Assembly (NCBI GenBank): GCA_019137255.1
Contig: WPDH01000198.1
Location: 22,825-86,824, forward strand
DNA from: Corinectria fuckeliana
Lineage: Eukaryota; Ascomycota; Sordariomycetes; Hypocreales; Nectriaceae
DNA: 64,000 nt
Reading direction: 5' to 3'
Shown here one piece after another: positions 56,906 through 64,000 of the stretch. Both the position numbers and the translations under genes were made by a program. The first letter of the stretch is position 1, and every line of letters begins with the position of its first letter. Below the pieces are notes generated by a model. That model worked only from the letters and a program-made list of their open reading frames with translations, had not been told where the DNA came from and did not search any database.

Positions 56906-58430
56906 GCGAGGTGACGGGTTTTTACTCCACTTGCAACTTGTTCAGATGTTGTGAGCTTCGTAGGATGCTGTGTGAGCTTGAGTGAAGTTTGGTTTTCTGG
57001 TAACAAGAGAAGTTGCCTTGATGAACGTTGCTCACGCTGATCAGGAGGGCATATTCGTATGGCTGCGCCTTTCCGCTGTCATTGGCTGTCCATGGCGGCA
57101 CCAGCGAGCGACGGGGAATGTCAGCAGTAGCGGTACGGTACGGTGCGGTGCGGTTACTGTATCCATATTTAATAAACAACGCGGTTAATTAAGATTTAGT
57201 TATGTCTTGGCATTTTCGAGTGCTGGGTTGTCATAGATTCGACTTTGGTTTCCAGAACGATGTAATGGGGTATTGGTCATTGATCTTTCGATGCTAGTAG
57301 TAGCCTCGTGTGTCTCTTTCTTTAGTTTAATAATAGATTGTTGAAGACTTCGGTGGAAGCTGTGTTCACAGTTCCATCCACCTGCAAGTTTGTGTGGCAT
57401 GGACTCTACCGTTCTACTATTTGCAATATGCACCCACCTAAATACTTCATAATTACTAGGTAGAAGTTTGTCCAATCTCGCGCATCTCTTGGTGGTAGAC
57501 CTCCGTAGCTTTCCCAGACTCTGCGGTGGCTTGTGTCACAGCATGTCGGCTGGTTGGGTAGGATTAGTTCCGCAAGCAAGCCCCCGTGATGGCGGCCAGT
57601 GGAACCAAGGAAAAATGCAGAAAACACGACCACAACATGAGAGGCCAAAGCACCGACAGCCTGTTAGTTGTGTCTCACCAATACCGAGCTTCTTCTCCAT
57701 TCCGGAAGCCCGTTGAATGAAGGCCTATCGAAAGGAGCATGGCTAATACAAGGACATCGATATAGATCAAACGTTCTCCAGGGTAGTTGAACCCCTATTG
57801 TTGGCTGCTGTTTACGGGAGGAGGTGCCGATCCTCAATGCACATCCACTGAAAATAGCCCGAGGAGCCGCTGAAGCTGCTAGAGGGCGGGGCGCTGTGGA
57901 TCAAGGAGCAGGTACCTGGAACGGGCGCGCGACGCCACTCTCCGGCGTCTCTCAGGCCCTCAGGTTTGGCCAATTGTGGTTGGGCATGGACCCTGCAATT
58001 GCCTAGGCACCTCGAGCTTAGGTGGTAGTAGGCTTGCATCCCTCTGCTGTCGCAATCATGGTGATGGTGTCGTGGTATTTTGGCTGGCCTCGATCGATTC
58101 TTCCTCTCTCAATTGACTTTGTTGCTGTTGTATACGCGCCCTCGAGCGACCTCAAGCCGCCCTCTCGGCCCAGCATCCCCGAGACGTCATCCTGATGCCC
58201 TGGTCCCTTGACACAGCTGGACCCCAAAGCATAATCCCTCGACGACAATCCCTTGCTTCGACGACTAAGGTTGTCTGACCACGACGACCCTATTTTCTGA
58301 GCCGCCCACCCCCCTGCAGCTTCCGCCTTCGACAGCGACGGCCACGACGTAATCATCGCTTCCGCATCCACGACGGACGTAGTACTTCTCCCAAGAGGGT
58401 GGTGACGACGGCCCACCCGAGGCATTCGCC
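56906..58430. other. Divergent intergenic region between glycosylase and mannosyltransferase genes
   Basis: Promoters for both genes are expected at the ends. A GCGGT/ACGGT phrase repeats at 57130-57155 (GGTACGGTACGGTGCGGTGCGGTT). No gene is supported in the AT-rich middle part. Confidence 0.5.
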
Positions 58431-59925
58431 ATGCTTCTCCCACAGGGTGGACTCAACTGGAAAGCCACAAAGGCTCAGCTTCCGCTGGGTAGAGTCATGC
58501 GGAACAATCTGACGAGGTCGCGGTTCTTCCCACTCTTCGTCCTCGTCTGCCTCGTCCTGCTGCTATGGCGTGGCATCTTTAGCTCAGCAGCCCCTGGGTC
58601 GCCGCAAAGGTATGCCTCGTCCCGTGAGAGGAGAGTCGGGGGCGACATCTGCGATACTGACAGCCTTCTAGCTGGGGCCCAGGCAAATCCCCGATGGACA
58701 TGACACCCAACGAGTATGCCGTATGGAACTCGCACCTCAAGACGCCCGTCATCTTCAACCACCACGCCCCAATCGAAATCGGCGCTACAACGATTCAACA
58801 TGTCGATTTGAACCCCATCAAGTCGACACGCCGGGCGCTCGCCAACGAAGAACGAATCCTGATCCTGACTCCTCTCAAGGACGCTTCTAATTTCCTCCCC
58901 CGATACTTCCAACTCCTGTCCCAGATCACATATCCGCACCGTCTGATCGATCTCGCCTTTCTGATTTCCGACTCCACCGATGAAACGCTAGCTGTTCTTG
59001 CCTCAGAGCTGGATCGCCTTCAACGGCAGCCCGGTGATATGCCCTTCAACAGCGCCATGATCATCGAGAAAGACTTCGGCTTTCACTTGAGCCAGGACGT
59101 GAAAATACGGCATTCCTTCGAGGCCCAAGGTCCTCGTCGAAAGGCAATGGGCAAGGCGAGGAACTATCTTTTGGCCACTGCACTCAAGCCTGAACATTCT
59201 TGGGTATACTGGCGGGACGTGGATATTGTTGACTGCCCGGGGAGGATTCTGGAAGACTTTATTGCCCATGACAAGGATATTATTGTTCCGAGTAAGTTGA
59301 TGGCTGTGCTCAGAGCCTACGACACCGATGCTAACTGTCTCGGCAAGACATCTGGTTTCATAGGATCGAGAAGGGTAAAGATATTGAGGGTCGATGTAAG
59401 TGACTGCAGCGAATCAATGATGGCCCAAGTAAGACACTGACATATGTGGAAAGTTGATTACAACTCCTGGATCGAATCGGACAAGGGTCGCAAGCTTACT
59501 AGCAACCTACCCAAGGATGTGGTGCTTGCCGAGGGTAAGTGACACCATATTTATGGCAGTGAGGTATCTAACTGTGTCATTGTACAAGGCTACACTCAAT
59601 ACGACACTGGCCGTACGTACCTCGCCAAGATGGGCGACTGGCGGGAGAACAAAGACGTCGAGGTCGATCTCGACGGTATTGGTGGAGTCAACATCGTCGT
59701 CAAGGCTGATGTACATCGATCTGGTACGCATACCAACGACCTGATAAACGTGGCCTTGTCTAACAACCCATTTTAGGAATCAACTTTCCATGCTACGCCT
59801 TCGAGAACCAAGCCGAGACGGAGGGATTTGCCAAGATGGCGAAACGAGCCGGCTACCAAGTTATCGGTCTTCCCAACTACATTGTCTGGCATATCGACAC
59901 ACTTGAGAAAGGAGGAAACGCATAG
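58431..59925 (+). CDS. anp1: Anp1-family alpha-1,6-mannosyltransferase (M-Pol II subunit type)
   Basis: Six exons, 58431-58609, 58672-59291, 59348-59395, 59454-59534, 59589-59723 and 59777-59925, with introns of 53-62 bp, give 403 residues. It is a type II Golgi protein: a short basic N-terminus (MLLPQGGLNWKATKAQ), a transmembrane helix at about 32-50 (FFPLFVLVCLVLLLWRG) and a lumenal catalytic region. ILILTPLKDASNFLPRYF, FLISDSTDET, the DxD-type WVYWRDVDIVDCP, VPNIWFHR and INFPCYAFENQAETEGFAKMAKRAGY are conserved blocks of the Anp1/Mnn9/Van1 family, which elongate the alpha-1,6-mannan backbone of N-glycans. The N-terminus suggests the Anp1 subunit rather than Mnn9 or Van1, but this is from memory and not certain. 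Confidence 0.9.
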
Positions 59926-61524
59926 GACGACACGACCTCATGATGACGCGAATCGAATGACATCTCGCGCCTCAAGTCGCTTCTTCCCCCCGGACTGGTC
60001 CGAAGGCTTCGGTCGCCGCCTTGATGGACGCGCCAAAGTTGTATGAGGGTTCATGATGTTTACGCCTGGCAACTCCTTCGACCCTGCGGCCCCAGTCAAT
60101 TTCGACATCATCCCACACGAAGCAAAGCCTGGCGCAGCGACCTTGCTCCCTCCCGCTTTACTTTTTTCCTCGGCCTCTCGGGACAGGGTAAGCTAATTTG
60201 CACATGGCCCCCGGTCCAGTGTTATTGCGGCATTTGTAGCGTTATGGTTTCCTGGAACCCGGCTTTGGCTGCGAACCAGGTGCCTCTCTGTAATATTTGT
60301 TTCTGGTTATATATGTTCGACTTGGGTGGAGCAAACAGTTGGTATCTGGAATAGAGAACTCAGAAGGGCTGGCGAAAACTGGCTGGCATGAACAGGCGGA
60401 GTTTGGCTGGGAGTGAGGTACACATCGTACCTTCTACGTAATAGAAGCGAAGAGACTCTTGAAGACTTTCCCTGAAGCCATGACTATTTCTATAACCTAC
60501 CTACCATAAATGATGGTGCGATTATGGGAGACTACGATTGGAGAAAGTGTCGACAATATTGTAAGACATCTAGTCCCACAATTTTCATCATGTAGGGGAT
60601 GAGTAGCACTGTCAAATAAAAAGTATGATGCAGAAAAACAACTCTTTCGAGAGGCTACCCTGTATTATTGAAAGAACCTTATGGTCGTTGGTTGTGGATG
60701 GAAGTAGACGCGCCAGGCAGACACTTCTTTGGCTAGATTTGTTCCCAATGTATGTATCCAAGGCAGCAACTATAAGTCCAAGGTGGCCTTAATCTTGACT
60801 GCCACTTGTAAAATTTGGGTGCGTTGTAACTTCAGGCCATCTTATGACCACTAAACTTGGTGCCGTCCAGGACATGGACAGACGAGAAGCGGGTATCATT
60901 TGGAAAGAGGTCTTCATTCACATGACCTACGCTAGAGCCTTAGGAGGGAGCCTAATAGTTCGAAGGATGCTGGAATGTGAGCATATCTAGGTAATTGTCG
61001 TAATTTATTAATGAACCCGATGGCCGTTCGCGTGACCAGCTTGGCAGGCCTTGTCTAAGTAACTTAGTCCCAGTGGTCACAATCCCTTTCGGTCTTGGCC
61101 ATGTGAGTATGGCGTCACATGACCATGGCAAAACTGCGGCTAAAGGCGGGTGTGCCGTCATCGTCCTGCGAACGGCGAAGGCAGCGATAAGTGTCCCGCA
61201 GGCTACCATCTGCTCTCAACCAACATCACCACTGACGACGACGACGACGACGCTGACGACGACGACGAGCGAAACGGCCCTTCAAGCCTTGGCTGCTATA
61301 AGTTTTATGTGCGTCCACCGCTCATCTCACGCACGGCTTCCGAAGCGCTAACTTGAGATCCCCTTCCAGCCCGACCCCACCATCCCAGCCTTCGCCGAGG
61401 CCGTTACGCCATTTCCCGGAACGCCGATTGAATCCCTCTTGTGCTGGAGACGTATCCGTTTCTCGGCCTCTGATACCATCTCCCCGACGCATCCAAGACC
61501 TTCCAGAACCCAACAACCAGCACG
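59926..61524. other. Intergenic region
   Basis: 3' flank of the mannosyltransferase gene and promoter of the Snf7 gene. AT-rich in its middle (60400-61000). No supported gene. Confidence 0.5.
61233..61268. repeat. GAC trinucleotide repeat
   Basis: GAC units repeated about ten times with one GCT interruption, upstream of the Snf7 start. Confidence 0.9.
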
Positions 61525-62373
61525 ATGTGGGGCTGGTTTGGCGGTGCCGCGGCGCAGAAGAAGAAGGACAGCCCCAAGAACGCCATCTTAGGGCTGCGCT
61601 CGCAGCTTGACATGCTGCAGAAGCGAGAGAAGCATCTCCAGAGCCAAATCGACGAGCAGGATGCTGTCGCCCGCAAGCACGTCAGCACGAACAAGACTGG
61701 TACGCGGACGACCCGATAAGGAGGGACCCTGTGGGGCAGATATGCTGACGGAACAACAGCGGCCAAGGCGGCTCTAAGCCGCAAGAAGACGCATGAGCAC
61801 TCACTCAAGCAGACTGTTGCGCAGATCGGGACATTAGAACAGCAGATCAACGCGATCGAGTCGGCAAATATCAACCGGGAGACGTTGGCGGCCATGGAGA
61901 AGGCGGGCCAAGCGATGAAGCAGATTCACGGAAAGCTCACGCCAGAAAAGGTGGACGAGACAATGTATGTCTTGCGGAAACCATGCATGGCTACTGAAAA
62001 TGATGGGATGCTGACATGGGTAACAGGGAGACTCTTCGAGACCAGAATGCTCTCAGCGAGGAGATCGTCAACGCCATCACGGGGGCCACGATCGGCGAGT
62101 ATGTGGATGACGCAGAGTTGGACGAAGAACTGGAGGAGTTGCAACAGGAGCAGCTGGACCAAGAGATGATCAATACGGGCAACGTTCCGGTGACAGACGA
62201 GGTCCACAACATGCCCTCCCCTGCAAACAGAGCGCGTACGTATTCGCACCCTACCGCGGCGCTTTTACATTAAGACTGACGTTGTCACAGCTGTGTCGAG
62301 CAAGAAGCAGGCAATCGAGGAGGACGACGAGGAAGCCGAATTCCGCAAGCTCCAGGCAGAGATGGCCATGTAA
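61525..62373 (+). CDS. snf7: ESCRT-III subunit Snf7/Vps32 (CHMP4)
   Basis: Four exons, 61525-61699, 61760-61964, 62027-62235 and 62291-62373, with introns of 60, 62 and 55 bp, give 223 residues. The N-terminal MWGWFGG is the membrane-inserting amphipathic anchor of Snf7, followed by a basic helix (LGLRSQLDMLQKREKHLQSQID) and helix alpha2-like sequence (AAKAALSRKKTHEHSLKQT). The second half is acidic (DDAELDEELEELQQEQLDQEM) and ends with FRKLQAEMAM, the C-terminal helix that binds the Vps4 ATPase. Snf7 polymerises on endosomal membranes to form intralumenal vesicles and in fungi also supports PalC/Rim101-type pH signalling. Exon joins restore the family sequence without extra residues. Confidence 0.95.
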
Positions 62374-63403
62374 GAGCACAATTATCGAGGGCTCACTGGT
62401 TGCATAGCATACATCGGTTGGAACGGTGGGGTGCTTCCCTCCCTCCCTCGTTGGCTGATATGAACAGGGAGGGAAGAGATGGATTGGTGGCATTCTGAGC
62501 TCGTCTCATCCCGACATTTGTGTGTTAATTCTGTTGTCGGTGTTCTGTCGGCGTCGGCGTCTTAAGGCTATAGTTGATGCTTTTCGTTTTTCCGCATATT
62601 TTCCTCTTCTTTAGTAGGCTCTCAGCTATCCACGAACGAGCCCGTGTGGGGATGGGGAGGTGGAGATGGGGGGCGGAGGGCTGCCATGACGCTCATGGAA
62701 CTGCGACACGGGGCATTGGGAAATGTTCAAGACCCTTGGTGGCGTCTGGTAGCGAGCCCTGTTTTGCAAGAGAAGAGAATCTAGATTTTTGATAAATAAG
62801 AATAGCGCGTCATCCGCCAACTTGCGCCCTACCGTGGAAGACTATCTGTGGAGGCGGCGCTTGCTATACGAAAGGAGGCAACGCGAGCTGGGGTATGGAG
62901 GAGGCGCTTGCGGAGAGAAAAACGGCACTCATTCGCTGAACCCATCAGAGACGGTTACCTTGGACGTGTCTTTCACAGGCCGAAAGAGCATGGCGGGGGC
63001 GGTAATCTACGTGCTAGTGCTGTGTGTGTAAGAGCAGCTTCATCTACTCTACCGCCCATGCGCCTCAGATTATCGGATCACATTTGGGGGGGAACTTGGG
63101 GGCTTTCACAGTAGCAAACTCCGGCTGCCGCTGCTTAAGTGACGACGACTATAGCCCCCTAGAACCTCTCGTTCCCTCACCCCCCCAAACCCTCTCGCGT
63201 TGCACCTTTCATCGGGGCGGAGGCGGACTGGGCTGCTGCGTCTCTATTGACACCCTGACGTCCTGGATGAGGCAGCGCCAAGAGGTTCTCGCCGGCCCCA
63301 TAGATGTCGCATAGAGCCGAGGAATATAGGGGGGACCACTACGGAAGGCTATAGGGCCCGGTGTCTCATATCAACTTTTTTTTAAATTTTCGCACTAGGG
63401 TCA
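62374..63403. other. Non-coding spacer before the AT-rich block
   Basis: 3' flank of snf7 and GC-moderate sequence with short open frames but no recognised gene. It ends where the AT-rich block begins. Confidence 0.5.
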
Positions 63404-64000
63404 CCCTACTATATTATATAAGCTTTATTTAATTATATATAATATTATATTATAATAAAAGACTATATTTTTATCTTGTTTATTTATATATAAAAGGATT
63501 AAAGTTTTTATTATTATAATAACTAATTAATAATAAAAGAAATTATATATAGTTATATACTCTTATATATCTTTTTATACTTTATTATACTTTTTTCTTT
63601 TTCTTTTTTTTATTATAAAAAGGCTTTTTTTATTTATACTTATAATATTCTATCTAAATAAACTAATTACTTACTTAGAGGTTTATAAATAGTCTCTTAG
63701 TATTATATACTATCTTAATTATAACTAATAGCTTTTTATACTTATATTCTTATTTACTTTTATTATTAATCTAATAGACTTACTTTTTACCTAATAAATA
63801 ACTAAATATATATTTATATAAAGTATAATAATTCCTTCTAATAAGACTACCTTAGTAATACTTAATACTTTTATTAATATAGCTAATATAACTATTATAG
63901 CTTATATAACTAGTATTATAGCTATATAGAGTAATAGAGAGGTTCTTATAATTAACTTATAAAGTGTATTTTATATTTTAACTAGCTATTATAATAATAG
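63404..64000. repeat. AT-rich block with RIP-type dinucleotide signature
   Basis: From about 63404 to the window end the sequence is overwhelmingly A and T. On the plus strand every C is followed only by T or C: no CA and no CG occur. TG occurs only twice (63477, 63965), while TA is extremely frequent. This is the outcome expected when repeat-induced point mutation converts CpA (and here also CpG) sites on both strands. The original repeat cannot be identified because no coding remnant survives. The transition is abrupt: the 20 bases before 63404 still contain CA and CG. Confidence 0.85.

Overview
The window is nuclear DNA of a filamentous ascomycete (Pezizomycotina, most likely a Sordariomycete). 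The evidence is short GT-AG introns of about 50-150 bp with RCTRAC-like branch points, third-position GC bias in genes, conserved fungal proteins (ADH6/7-type dehydrogenase, DBP5, SPF45, RPL22, Ecm33, Anp1, Snf7) and an abrupt AT-rich block at the right edge whose dinucleotide pattern is that of repeat-induced point mutation (RIP).

Layout: 1-12.4 kb holds a small four-helix membrane protein, a zinc alcohol dehydrogenase, a WD40-like protein, an F-box protein (minus) and a proline-rich membrane protein with a long charged helix (minus). 12.4-18.6 kb is gene-poor and contains a 1.87 kb DNA transposon (15258-17131) with 82 bp inverted repeats, internal 160 bp direct repeats and a broken FAR1-type zinc-finger gene. 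18.6-24.0 kb is a 1754-residue low-complexity scaffold-like protein. 25.1-29.4 kb holds a mitochondrial carrier, ribosomal protein eL22 (minus) and a secreted acidic repeat protein (minus). 30.1-42.8 kb is a single minus-strand gene for a 4233-residue acidic repeat protein. 42.8-46 kb is non-coding. 46-51.7 kb holds DBP5 (minus) and SPF45 (plus), divergent from a shared 0.6 kb promoter, then an Ecm33-like GPI cell wall protein (minus). 51.7-55.7 kb is non-coding. 55.7-62.4 kb holds a 3-methyladenine DNA glycosylase (minus), an Anp1-family mannosyltransferase (plus) and the ESCRT-III subunit Snf7 (plus). From about 63404 the sequence switches to AT-rich, RIP-like DNA.

The genes are mostly unlinked housekeeping functions: mRNA splicing and export (SPF45, DBP5), translation (eL22), cell wall and glycosylation (Ecm33, Anp1), endosomal sorting (Snf7), DNA repair (glycosylase) and redox metabolism (ADH). 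No secondary-metabolite cluster, prokaryotic-type defence system or CRISPR array was seen. The least explained items are the FAR1-only transposon, the two giant low-complexity proteins and the secreted repeat protein. Exon structures were worked out by hand from splice consensus and reading-frame continuity; none was checked against transcripts or databases.
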